A stretch of DNA of 64,000 nucleotides from Musa acuminata AAA Group (taxonomy: Eukaryota > Streptophyta > Magnoliopsida > Zingiberales > Musaceae), in contig NC_088327.1 of NCBI RefSeq assembly GCF_036884655.1, positions 17,135,001 to 17,199,000 on the forward strand, in the 5' to 3' direction. The notes beneath the pieces were generated by a model. The model saw only the letters and a list, made by a program, of their open reading frames with translations. It had not been told where the DNA came from and ran no database searches. Both the position numbers and the translations under genes were made by a program. This document shows, piece after piece, positions 21,796 through 35,533 of the stretch (position 1 is the stretch's first letter; each line of letters opens with the position of its first letter).

Positions 21796-22927
21796 GTGTA
21801 TCTTATATCGTATTTAAGCATTTAATCTGATTGAAGCATTATTCATATTTAAAGTGTATCTTATATCGTAAGTACGAATCAAGCATTTGTCAAATCTGAA
21901 ATCATCCTCAAAATTACATTCAATAAATTCATATATGACAAGCATAGATTTATTGAAAAATCAATAAGATAGAGGATTACATTTCAAGTGTTCATCAATT
22001 GTAGCATTTCATCACATGGTAAGATATCAATACGTAAAATTACGATACAAGTTCTTGATATCTAAACGCATGATGCAAACATGGCATGATGCAAACATGG
22101 CATAATGCAAATTTGGCAATCATAGCATTAATTCATATAAGCATTGCAAATATGGCAATCATATCAATTCATATATCTCTTGATGATGCAAGCATGGGAT
22201 AATCATAGCATAGTGTTTATAGCATCAATTCATATATTTCTCCCCTTTTTTAAGTGTTTCATCTTAAGTGATCGATTTCATGTTAGCATGCCTTTTCATT
22301 TATGTCAAATGAAAACATGCATCAGTGTTTAGGATCGTAAAATGAATTTCATCATAAAACCATCAATCACAAAAATCATCATGTATAACTTTAAAATCTC
22401 ATGCATAAAATCATCAAATCATAGTATCAAAACTTTAATATTTTCATTGCAACATTAAGCAAGGTTTCATTGAACATAATTTTGAATGATTCTTATAAAT
22501 GCCTAAAACTTCTTTAGTTTTAATTTATATGATTGACTTTATAATAGCATGCTCAAATCTTTATTCTTATGTCAAAACCATACATTATATTTAACAAACA
22601 AAGATAATGAAAAATATCAAGCCTTCTAGACAAAAGCCATGTATCGTCATTGAAAAGCAATATGAAAATCATCAAAATATACATTCTTGCTTCTCAAGCA
22701 CATAAATAAGATTAATCTCACTAGGTGTACAATCATTAGATTTCTATCTTGCATTAACATAAGACATGCAATTTTCATTATCATTTTCAAAATTACAAGC
22801 ATGATCATATTTTTGCATTTTCATTATTAAATTATTAAAAATGTAATTTTCAAGAAAATTTAAAGAAAAAGAAAAATGCATCATGAAAAGCATCATGTAA
22901 TTTCAAAGTAAATTAAAGGCATTTTGA
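21796..22927 (-). mobile_element. shortened non-coding interior of element F
   Basis: About 1.1 kb of AT-rich sequence resembling part of the 3.1-kb interior of B (for example TTTCATTGAACATAATTTTG at 22468-22487, also near 6718). The GCTAGC repeat array and PPT seen in other copies are missing. Confidence 0.8.
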
Positions 22928-23509
22928 TTACCTCAGCGTCGAAAGGCGTAAAGGCGTAAAGGCAATTTGAATAGCAATTACTTTTGAATCCCAAGGTTTA
23001 GAAAGTGAGCGCAAAATCTTGTTTACGAGTTCAAAATCCGAAAAATATTTTCCAAGAGCTCTTAAACTATTGACGACATCCGTGAAACAGGTGTACATGT
23101 CTCTTATAGTCTCGCTTGGTTGCATTCGAAAAAGCTCAAAATCATGCAATAAAATGTTAACTTTCGAGTCTTTGACTCTACTAGTTCCCTCGTGCGTGAT
23201 TTCAAGTGTTCGCCAAATGTCAAAAGTCGTTTCGCACGTAGAAATCCGATTGAACTCATTTTTGTCTAAAGCGCAAAATAAGGCATTCATAGCCTTCGCG
23301 TTTAAAGAAAAATACTTCTTCTCCAAATCCGACCATTCGTTCATCGGTTTAGAGGGAAGTTGAAAATCGTTTTCAACGATATTCCATAAATCCAAATTCA
23401 TAGAAGTCAAGAAAACTCTCATTCGAGCTTTCCAATAAGTGTAGTTCAATCCGTTAAACAACGGTGGACGAAAAACCGATAAACCCTCTTGAAAACCATG
23501 AAGAGCCAT
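22928..23509 (-). pseudogene. truncated gag of element F, copy 1
   Basis: 193-codon open frame starting with a normal ATG 36 bp from the PBS. It covers the N-terminal gag region (LFNGLNYTYWKARMRVFL near residues 18-35, MYTCFTDVVNSLRALGK), then jumps after KVIAIQIA to a few residues from the original C-terminal end. The LEELIGS region, zinc-knuckle position and most of the acidic tail are deleted. It is the left part of a 748-bp tandem duplication. Confidence 0.85.
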
Positions 23510-24465
23510 TTCTCTCGGGTATAAATCCGAAATGAGAAATACTGGGCTCTGATACCAATTGTTAGGATCGAGAGCACTAAGAGGGGGGGGTGAATTAGTG
23601 CAGCGGAAAACTTTCTGCGATTAAAATTGAAAACTGCGTTCGAACGATAAAAACGATTTCTGTGTAAAATCCGTTCTAAGCAAGATGTTATTAAAGTTAA
23701 TCTATGTAGGCAGTTTGAATAGCAATTACTTTTGAATCCCAAGGTTTAGAAAGTGAGCGCAAAATCTTGTTTACGAGTTCAAAATCCGAAAAACATTTTC
23801 CAAGAGCTCTTAAACTATTGACGACATCCGTGAAACGGGTGTACATGTTGCCTATAGTCTCGCTTGGTTGCATTCGAAAAAGCTCAAAATCATGCAATAA
23901 AATGTTAACTTTCGAGTCTTTGACTCTACTAGTTCCCTCGTGCGTGATTTCAAGTGTTCGACAAATGTCAAAAGTCGTTTCGCACGTAGAAATCCGATTG
24001 AACTCATTTTTGTCTAAAGCGCAAAATAAGGCATTCATAGCCTTCGCGTTTAAAGAAAAATACTTCTTCTCCAAATCCGACCATTCGTTCATCGGTTTAG
24101 AGGGAAGTTGAAAATCGTTTTCAACGATATTCCATAAATCCAAATTCATAGAAGTCAAGAAAACTCTCATTCGAGCTTTCCAATAAGTGTAGTCCAATCC
24201 GTTAAACAACGGTGGACGAAAAACCGATAAACCCTCTTGAAAACCATGAAGAGCCATTTCTCTCGGGTATAAATCCGAAATGAGAAATACTGGGCTCTGA
24301 TACCAATTGTTAGGATCGAGAGCACTAAGAGGGGGGGGTGAATTAGTGCAGCGGAAAACTTTCTGCGATTAAAATTGAAAACTGCGTTCGAACGATAAAA
24401 ATGATTTCTGTGTAAAATCCGATTCTAAGCAAAATGATATTAAAGTTAATCTATGCAGGTAGTTT
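22970..24465 (-). repeat. 748-bp tandem duplication of gag, PBS and LTR start
   Basis: Two near-identical 748-bp units (22970-23717 and 23718-24465). Each contains the N-terminal gag, a PBS (reverse complement at 23546-23557 and 24294-24305) and the first 158 bp of the LTR. The junction joins LTR sequence ending CAGTTTG to gag sequence AATAGC; the other boundary reads CAATTTGAATAGC, so six of seven bases of microhomology are present. Confidence 0.92.
23697..24257 (-). pseudogene. truncated gag of element F, copy 2
   Basis: Second copy of the N-terminal gag, 186 codons, whose frame runs out into duplicated LTR sequence after AIQTAYID. It differs from copy 1 at only a handful of sites (for example GNMYTRFTD against RDMYTCFTD). 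It lies next to the full 5' LTR, so it would be the copy actually expressed. Confidence 0.87.
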
Positions 24466-26357
24466 GCAGCTATGATGAAAACCAGAATATAGGCGCAAAC
24501 TGAAATCCGACGTTCGTACGAAGAAACTGATTTACGTCTAAATGTTGATTCGTAAATCACTTGATTAGGCAAGATGCAGTTTAAGCAAGAGTATGAAGGC
24601 AGTTTGCAGTTATGGTAAAGCTCAAAACATAAACACAATCTGCAATATGATGATCGTATGAAAAAGCAGATTTATGTCTAAACGTTGATTCGGAAAGTAA
24701 AAGGCTTGAAACCCGATCGTAATAGCGTAGAAGGCAATAAGCTTCAAAGGAGGTTTGCAGTAAAGATAATATGCTCAAAGTAAATGCAAACCGAGATTTA
24801 GAGTGGTTTGGTCAATCTTGACCTACTCCACTTTTGGCTTCCTCCACCGACGAGGTCACCGACGTCAACTAGAGGCCTTCCTTCAATAGGCGAAGGCCAA
24901 TCACCCTTTTACAGTTTCACTCCTTTTGACGGGCTTAGGAGACAACCCTTACAGAATTTTCTCTCCTCTCTTTACAACTCAGAACTTGGAAGAAAAGAGG
25001 GAGAAGAACTTTTGGCCTTTACAATAATTTTGAGCTCTAAGAATCATAGAAAAAGATCAAGATTTCGGTGTATGTCTGTGCTCTTTCAGTGCTGAATGGG
25101 TGGGGTATTTATAGGCCCCAACCCAGTTCAAATTTGGAGCTCAAAACTGTCAATTCCCGAAATTCCGGGATCAGGCGGTTGCACCTCCTGACTGGAGCGG
25201 TTGCACCGCTTGGCAGAGCTCGAAGACTGAGCCTCTAGGCGGTGCCACCTCCTGTCAGGGGCGGTTGCACCTCTTGCCAGAGCTCGAAGACTGAGCTCAA
25301 GAGGTTGCACCTCCTGACTTAGGCGGTTGCACCGCCTGCCAGAGCTCGAAGACTAAGCTCAGGCGGTGCCACCTCCTGTCAGGGGCGGTTGCACCTCCTG
25401 CCAGAGCTCGATGACTGAGCTCAGGCGGTGCAACCTCCTGACTGGGGCGGTTGCACCGCCCAGTCTCGCTCGGAGACTGCCTCCTGGGCGGTGCTACCTC
25501 CTAGCACTATTTCAGGTCCGAATGGGTTGATTCATTCGGCCCAATTTGGGTCTTTCAGGGGCCCGATTGCCCCAAGATTAAGTTAATGGGATCACCTCCC
25601 ATTTCTAACTTAATCATTGTGCTAACTATGATTATTTCCTAAGACATTTACTGCAACTTGCTCCGGTACGTCAATCACTTCTTCTGGTGAGCTTCCGGCG
25701 AACTTCCGTCGTTCATCCGATGAACCCTCGGTGATTCTCCTGCGGACTTCCGGCAAACTCTTGGACTTGCGACGATCCACTTGGCGAGTTCCGACGAGCT
25801 TCTTTGGCAAGCTCCTGGACTTCTCGGATTTGTTCCCGTAGAACCTCCGACGACCGTCCGAACTTCCGTAGAACTCTCGAACTCCCAACGTGATCATTGT
25901 CTTAACTCCGGCGCAACTCCTGCTGCATGTCTTACTTTCATCGTAGTTAATCCTGCACATGTAAACAAAACTTCGATCGAGACAATTAATCCTAAGCAAT
26001 TAACCAAGTTGTCCGGCATGTCATTGGTCCCTCGACGCTTCGTCCGATTCTTCGGCGCATCGTCCTTTCCTGCGGCCTATTGCCCAATCGGCCAGTTGGC
26101 TCCGCAACTCCGATATCCTTGGCACAATACCTGCTCTTCTTGGCCTGATGCCCGAGTCCACGACCCGAAGCCTTCTGTCGATACGTCGACCGATCCACCG
26201 GCCCGACGTCCAATCTTCTGACATGTTCCTCCGGCACAACATGATTTTCCTGCTTTAATTGTCTCATCCTGATCGAGGCATCCTGCGTCACTCAAAACGT
26301 AGATTAAATCATAAACATATATCAAGTAGTTTCATCATCAAAATACAAGATTCAACA
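24308..26357 (-). mobile_element. 5' LTR of element F
   Basis: Complete 2,050-bp LTR, the longest in the window. It contains a TATTTATAGGCCCC box near 25106-25119 (reverse complement), GGTTGCACC/GGTGCCACC repeats with GAGCTCGAAGACTGAG spacers over about 25168-25505, and a U3 start GATTCAACA at 26349-26357. Confidence 0.93.
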
Positions 26358-26362
26358 ATGGT

Positions 26363-26796
26363 AATATAAGAATCAAAGAACTTGAACCATTTTTCGATTG
26401 AAGAACTTATTGGGTCTTTGATGACCTATGAATTGATATGCAAGGCACATGATGAACTTAATGAACATAAGAACAACCTTCCAAAGAACAGGAAGGACTT
26501 GGCACTTAGAACAAAAGAAAACCACTCGAGCGAAAGCTTAAGTGATGATGACATAGAACTCCTCATATGTAAATTTATAAAATTTATAAAACATGAAACT
26601 AAGAATAAAAATGAACTTAAAAAAAAAGTTGCCAAAGAACAAGAAAGCACTCAATGTGACTTAGGACAAAACAAGTGCATCCGAAAACGAGGAGAAAACC
26701 AATAAAGATGAAGTGGCGAACTTCTTTTTGATGACTCTCGACAATGAGGTAAACAACTCAAATGAAACTCCTTTACCTTATTTTGAAATTAGTTGA
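26363..26796 (+). pseudogene. decayed gag of element E, 3' part
   Basis: Continuation of the gag broken at 20006. The block IEELIGSLMTYELICKAHDE is followed by a serine/acid stretch, a lysine-rich stretch and a frameshifted tail. The zinc knuckle is not recognisable. The original terminal stop is TGA at 26794-26796. Confidence 0.85.
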
Positions 26797-26906
26797 TGTT
26801 TTCCATGATTTATTTTTTAAATTAGTTAGTAAAATATAAAAAAAATTATAAAAAATATCATGCTTCTCTTTCTAGTGATTTTAAAAGCATAAATCGGTAT
26901 AAATCC
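26797..26906 (+). mobile_element. stub of element E interior at a deletion junction
   Basis: About 110 bp of AT-rich post-gag interior, then an abrupt change near 26890-26906 into a minus-strand LTR fragment. The rest of E is gone. Confidence 0.65.
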
Positions 26907-27300
26907 TTCAATCTTAGACAAATGATTACAAAGCATAAATCCTTTATTTGGCATGTCATTGGTTCATCCAACGCTCGTCCGATCCTTCAACGTATCGTCC
27001 TTCTTTCAGCGTATTGCCCAATCGGCATGTTGACTCCTACAACTTCGGATCTCCTTAGCACAATGTCCAATCCTTCAACCTGATGCTCGAATTAATGGCA
27101 CGAGTCATCTGCCAATACGTCGACTGATCCTCCGGCCCAACGTCCAATCTTCTGACATGTTCATTCTTACCCAATGTTCGATTCCTCCTACTTCAATCAA
27201 TTTGTCTCTCCTTAATCGAAGCTAGTCCTGTATTACTCAAAACGCAGATTAGATTACAAACTCATCAATTGATTTCATCATCAAAATTCAAGATTCAACA
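26907..27300 (-). mobile_element. truncated 3' LTR of element G
   Basis: The U3 end of a minus-strand Sirevirus LTR, matching the last ~390 bp of the LTR at 35534-36774 and ending GATTCAACA at 27300. The U5 side is missing. Confidence 0.85.
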
Positions 27301-29894
<2,594 letters not shown>

Positions 29895-29955
29895 CTAAGT
29901 AATTTCATGGTAAGGAAAAAGAGATTCGATTTAGTTTCTTACCTTACTAACGAAA
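29895..29955 (-). pseudogene. gag of element G, 3' end (left of H)
   Basis: The last 20 codons of gag on the minus strand, ending in a TAG stop (29895-29897). They are separated from the rest by element H. An internal TAA lies within this piece. Confidence 0.75.
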
Positions 29956-30401
29956 TGACACGGACTTAGCTGGTTTTGCCTAAGTCGTGCGGCACCCTTG
30001 CGCGTCCGTCCGCAAAGGTCAGCCTCCCCGAAGCCTCCCATTGTCCCTTAGGACCAACAAAAGAGAGAACGGGTTAAAGAGAACGCCTCAATCGGGATCC
30101 ACAAGCAGACATGTCCGAAAAACACTTCATAGACAATGCAAATTACAAATAGACTTTACAAGCTCTGAACAGTGGCACAACAAAGGGTAAAATGGTCCAT
30201 TACAGATCGAAAAGCTCTCGAACGTGTCCACATGACACAACCTTTATTTACAAGCCTAAAGAGGCCACCAACCCAACTAACATGGGACTATTAAGCCTTC
30301 GGCCGCCCCTCTACCTACTGTACAAGGCATGAACATGCCAAAAGACACGGACACACATAAGCATTACATCGAACATCTTGTTTAGAAGTTTGTCCGTGAC
30401 A
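29956..30401 (-). mobile_element. 3' LTR of element H
   Basis: 446 bp; 442 positions identical to the right LTR. Confidence 0.95.
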
Positions 30402-33400
30402 TTCTCCCCCACTTATCCCTTCGACGTCCTCGTCGAAGCCTTTGTCGACACTGCAACTCCTCGCCTTTGCTGAGTCTTCAATCATCTGCTCCAGCTGCAA
30501 TGCGCCTCCTGGCTCCCAACTGCTCTCCGCTGCTGTTTTTGAGTAGTCGAACCTTTGATCCGCCATGCTGCTACAACTCACCAATGACTTTGACTCTATT
30601 GTGGGGTTGGCTGAGTTGTGTTGATCCTTGTTGATTCCTACGGATCCGCTAGATGAAGGAAAAGACCATCCTTACTGCGCCAGTCTCTTAAAGATTCTTC
30701 ATGCTGCTTGAACTGGTTGGATGCTTGTTGGAGCTTTAACGAGCATCGTCTCACAAATTTTTGAAGTTTGGGGTCCTTCCTCCACAGAATCTGCTCATTG
30801 ACTCTTCTTTCAGTTAGTTGTCACATCCAAGTAGGTTCGCATCACTTCCGCTTTCGATTGGCATTTCGTTGGGAAATGAAGCGGACAATCTACTCTCAGT
30901 AGCACTGATCACCGTTGGTGAGGATTTGACAACTATTGTCTTCCATTATCTTCGAATGGTCTTTGAACATATGCAGAGCTCCTCTGCTGGATAGATAAGA
31001 GAATTAGGGTACTCGATTTCGCCCATTCTCTTAAGAGTTGAGAAGGCAAAGGTTACTTGACTTCGCCCGCCTCCTCGAGGTTGTACTTCATGCATCGAGC
31101 TGGTTACTGGCCTTCGCCTGCTCTTTGCTCACACTTCTGAAGCACTTGAAGTGTTTGCACTCCTTGCATTGAGTTAGCTACTGTGATTCACCTTCTCAAT
31201 GCCATCGAACTTCTGGAATGCGGGAAGTTTTCACCCCAACTTGGGGTAATTCTCTGATAGATGAGGTCGCCTCTGGGATTGTACCGTCTTCTCCATCAAC
31301 CCTGCCGCCTACTCCACTGAGTAGCAAAGGTACAGCACCACATACTGCTTGCTTCGTTCCTTGGTCGTGCACTCTTGCATGACCCGAAGTCCTTCACTTA
31401 CGGCTATCTTGATGAGAAACTTGTTGACACCGGTCTTACGAAGTTTCTTGGCCTCTGCCCTTCAGCCTTGTCTCGGTACTTGGAGATTGCCTCTGCATGC
31501 TCCACCTCCTCGGCCCCTTTCACGACCAAGCGCTCTCCCTCCATGAGAGCAAGGGATCTATGACTTGCACGGAAGTCCCGCCTCTACGGTACCATGGCGC
31601 TGCCATGCCCATGGCCCTACTATCCGTCGCCTCGCATCTGCATCCCTTTTCTTCACAATCAGTAGAGATGTCTCTATGGCACTCCTCTGAGTCCACCTCC
31701 ATTCTAACTGATGCTTGATTTTGGGTAGCTAAGTCCCTCTGGACTCGTCGTCGCTTCCTCGCCCCTTTCGACCCCCTGCTTCAACACATTTGTGTTTTCC
31801 AAGCAGTCCGTTTTGTCGATGGAAAGACAGACTGCAACTCCCATGCATGGCCTCTGCCATCACGTTGTAGAGTTTGCACCGATTCTGTTCTCCTTAGCTT
31901 CCTTGGTAGCAACGTTCGCTTACTCGACCTTGTCCTCTGACTTGTCGGGCTCCCTTAAGCGAATATGAGCTCTGGAGCAGTCCAACTCTCCAGCTGCTTT
32001 GATCATACCTCTGCATTATCAAGTCCCTCCCATGGAACTCACTGGTACTTGCCTTCGAACTTTTCCCTTAGTGGAACACAGCCCCCATATGCTGATGACC
32101 AAGGTTTTCATCCGATGCACAATTCGATGCACGCACGGAAGACCCGCCTCTACGGTACCATGGCCTTCACTCCTTGAATCCATAGCCCTTCTTGCCGTCA
32201 TATTGTTCACCAAAGCGGAGCTCCCAGTAGCTCCCGATCATACCTCCATATGATCTCATCCCTCACGGGACTAAGTCGTGTGTATCGCATTGCCACGAAC
32301 TGTTCCACCACGATTCGCTGCACCATGTCGCCTCCTGGTGACATCTCTGTTGCATTCTGATCCTTGTGGAATAAACTCGAATTGTGAACCCTCCATGTGT
32401 GGCCTCTGCCAATACATCGCAGGGTCTCCTCCACCTTCGATTTTGTTCGCTCCTTTGGCAATCGACCTTCATCCACCCACTCTTGGGTCACACCTAGATG
32501 AAGCACCGCTCTAGGACAGTCCGTCACCTAGTAGCTCCCGAAGTCCACTGACTTCACTGTAATTTGTGCACCATTGTCTGGATCCTGGGCCTCTGCCCCT
32601 ACTAGCACAATCTTCGCTGCGCACCGCTTCCTTCATGGCAACTTGAATGGCAACACGGTGGCATATTCTTCAAGAGTATCCGCCTCTGCGTCCTCTTGCC
32701 CCGTGCTAAGGCCTTCTGAACCCAACTTCGCCTCCGCAAATTGAGTCGCCTTAGTTCCTCCATCAAATGCTCCTCCGAGATAAGGTGCATGTGCCCAGAA
32801 GCTCCCTTCGTCTTTGGCACCATGCAAGATGAGTCTGCTCTGTCAGAATGAAGGACCCATGGAACAACATGATCCTACCCTTGCCTCTGCAAGAGTTCAT
32901 GTCTTTGACCTCTGTCTAAGGAAAGCACTGTGCTTCTGCTCCATGTTCCAACTTCTCTGCTGGCTCCCTTCATGCGGCTTGGGTACTTTGCCAAGTTACA
33001 CCCCAGTTGCTCCGCTCCTCGTTTTTGCATTGAGTCGATGGTGGCCCTCGCGCCCACCATTCCACAGGTCAGCCCTCCCTTGAGTCCGATCTCTAGATCG
33101 ACTCCAAGTGTGCCTTCATTTAAGTTGCTTTAGGTTGCTCCCCCACTTGATCTCGCAATGCATCCACCAATGCATTCTCTCGAGCGAGATCATGCGACAA
33201 CTCCTTGCTGCTTGCTCGGTCCATTGAGTTTCGTGGAGTTGTTGTTTGTGAGGTACTCCTCCTCAACATGTGAAGTCCGTCTCACATGATTCTCCCTCTG
33301 GAGTGCCGAGACTTATCCCTCCTGGATAACTGTCCCGTTGGAGCAACATCTCTCTTCGTTTCGGAGACCACCATCCCCTTGGACTACTCCGATCTGCTGA

Positions 33401-34060
33401 ACAAACTGTGCATTGTTCTGCCTCTTGCAAACGCACTTGCTAGATTGCGCCTCCACGTCAATACAGCCACCGCTGCACCCCTCAAGGCCTAGCAACATGC
33501 CGAACTCGTTGCACACTTCAGCCTCCTCCGGACGTATCCTTCGCATGCCGAAGGGAAAGTTTCAATGCTCCATGGCGCCGAGTCTCGGTCGCCTTGGGAT
33601 GGCCACGAACAGTCCGTCGTTCGCATACAAGCCCATGCATGAGTACCGAATTCTTCGAGTTAGCAATTCCCCTCACCTCTGTGAGCTTTGCAAAACCCTT
33701 TCGGTCGCTGAGCAACTCATTCCACCATGCCTGGTCTCTTCCTTTGCCAAGTGCCTCGCTTGCCTTGAGCACCATCAAGTATAGTTGTCAACGTTGAGCC
33801 GTAGCTCAAGCTCAGCCATCCCAACCTTTGTGCGCTCCAAATTCTTCCAAGCTTGCCTGTTCTCGTGGTGCCTCTTGCGCGAAGGGTTGGCCATTCCTCT
33901 GAATGCCAATCTCAGATGCCCGCTCCTCTGAGCGACTCTTTTCCCTACATCTCCATGCCCGTTTTCCCTCAAACAGTCGCACGTGTGCTGACTGCCCTCA
34001 ACGCAGCCCCGCTAGGTCCCCCACGTTTGCATGTCAAGTGTTTCTATGAGTGCTTGTCCC
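30402..34060 (-). mobile_element. interior of element H, no recognised coding region
   Basis: Starts with the PPT (minus strand AAGTGGGGGAGAA). Only short, mutually overlapping open frames exist on both strands (the longest minus frame is 106 codons at 32207-32527), with no motif I recognise. GCCTCTGCC-type words and a CCCGCCTCTACGGTACCATGG block occurring at about 31577-31596 and again near 32141-32161 suggest internal repetition. Confidence 0.8.
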
Positions 34061-34072
34061 GCTCTGATACCA
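34061..34072 (-). other. primer-binding site of element H
   Basis: The minus strand reads TGGTATCAGAGC, two bases inside the 5' LTR; the same initiator tRNA-Met primer as the Sireviruses. Confidence 0.9.
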
Positions 34073-34074
34073 TA

Positions 34075-34520
34075 TGACACGGACTTAGCTGGTTTTGCCT
34101 AAGTCGTGCGGCACCCTTGCGCGTCCGTCCGCAAAGGTCAGCCTCCCCGAAGCCTCCCATTGTCCCTTAGGACCAACAAAAGAGAGAACGGGTTAAAGAG
34201 AACGCCTCAATCGGGATCCACAAGCAGACATGTCCGAAAAACACTTCATAGACAATGCAAATTACAAACAGACTTTACAAGCTCTGAACAGTGGCACAAC
34301 AAAGGGTAAAATGGTCCATTACAGACCGAAAAGCTCTCGAACGTGTCCACATGACACAACCTTTATTTACAAGCCTAAAGAGGCCACCAACCCAACTAAC
34401 ATGGGACTATTAAGCCTTCGGCCGCCCCTCTACCTGCTGTACAAGGCATGAACATGCCAAAAGACACGGACACACATAAGCATTACATCGAATATCTTGT
34501 TTAGAAGTTTGTCCGTGACA
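34075..34520 (-). mobile_element. 5' LTR of element H
   Basis: 446 bp, ending GTCCGTGACA at 34520, followed by GAAAG, which overlaps the CGAAA left of the element by GAAA. Confidence 0.95.
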
Positions 34521-35483
34521 GAAAGTCATTAAGGCGTAGTTCGCCACCTCGCCTTTGTTGGTTTACTCCTCATCTTCGGATGCGCTCAATTCGTCCTTTA
34601 GTAACTTCTTCTTCAGTTTTATATACTCACCTTTGGAGTGACCCGGCTTTTTGCGTTCATAACAAGTAGTTATGTTCTTTTTAAGTTTGTTTCTATTTTT
34701 TTATTCTTGTTTCATGAACTTTTTAAGCTTTATTGTTAAGAGTTCAAAGTCATCATCACTTGAGCTTTCGCTCGAGTAGACTTCTTGAGTTCTAAGTGTC
34801 AAATCCTTTTTGTTCTTTGGAAAGTAGTTCTCATGTTCATCATGTTTATCATGATCATCATGTGTCATACAACTCATTTCATAGGTCATTAAAGACCCAA
34901 TAAGTTCATCAAGAGCAAGGTTGTTTAGGTCCTTTACTTCTTCTATTATCGTCACTTTTGGATCCCAACTTTTTGGAAGGGATCTTAGTATTTTGTTAAC
35001 AAGTTTAAAATTAGAAAAATATTTACCAAGACCTTTTAAACTATTAACGACATCGGTAAAATGGGTGTACATGTCAATAATAGTTTCGCTTGGTTTCATT
35101 TGAAATAATTCAAAATCATGCATCAAAAGATTAATCTTCAACTCTTTTACTCTTCTAGTGCCTTCGTGAGTGATTTCAAGTATGTGCCAAATATCAAAAG
35201 TTGTTTCACAAATAGACATTCGATTAAACTCATTTTTATCTAAAGCGCAAAACAAGGCATTGATAGCCTTGACATTTAAAGAGAAAGTCTTCTTCTCTAA
35301 CTCATTCTAATCGTTCATTGGAAGAGAAGACTTTTGAAAGTTATTTTCCATAATGTTCCATAAATTTGAATCCAAAGAAAGCAAGAAAACTCTCATTCGA
35401 GTTTTTTAATATGTGTAGTCCGTCTCATTAAACATATGAGGGTGAATGATAGAGTGACCCTCTTGAAAATCAAAAAGAGTCAT
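34521..35483 (-). pseudogene. decayed gag of element G, main part
   Basis: Starts with ATG at 35481-35483. A stop codon lies in the first 30 codons and stops follow near 35310 and 34700, but 184 codons (34701-35255) remain open with MYTHFTDVVNSLKGLGK and LDELIGSLMTYEM. The zinc-knuckle position is partly preserved as CYERKKPGHSKGEY: the first Cys and the His are kept, the second Cys is Arg and the last is Tyr. It shows what the shortened copies lost. Element H splits off the last codons. Confidence 0.85.
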
Positions 35484-35533
35484 TTCTCTTTGTTATTAAA
35501 CCAAACGAGAAGAAACGTGGCTCTAATACCAAC

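Larger units (their letters stand above)
20007..26357 (-). mobile_element. Sirevirus F, gag-only, with internal tandem duplication
   Basis: Minus-strand element flanked by a perfect 5-bp duplication ATGGT (20002-20006 and 26358-26362), inserted in the gag of E. Its LTR subfamily ends GAGAGCACTAAG at the U5 side, distinct from B. Right to left: 5' LTR (24308-26357), PBS, gag, partial LTR, second PBS, second gag, shortened interior, 3' LTR lacking its U3 end. There is no pol. A deletion removed the 3' end of the 3' LTR and the PPT, so this copy could not complete a normal replication cycle. Confidence 0.92.
29956..34520 (-). mobile_element. element H, LARD-like non-autonomous LTR retrotransposon
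   Basis: 4,565-bp minus-strand element with two 446-bp LTRs (29956-30401 and 34075-34520) running TGTCACGG...CCGTGTCA on its own strand. It has a PBS (34061-34072), a purine-rich tract beside the left LTR (30402-30414), and a 4-bp duplication GAAA in the gag of G. The LTRs differ at only four sites, all transitions, so insertion is recent. The 3.67-kb interior is much more GC-rich than its surroundings and holds no recognisable gag, protease, integrase or reverse transcriptase. That matches large retrotransposon derivatives (LARDs). The superfamily cannot be assigned from the sequence. Confidence 0.9.

Noticed and set aside
31349..33797. Many 60-120 codon frames in the interior of element H
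   Set aside because: They overlap on both strands, share no recognised domain and reflect the high GC content of the region.
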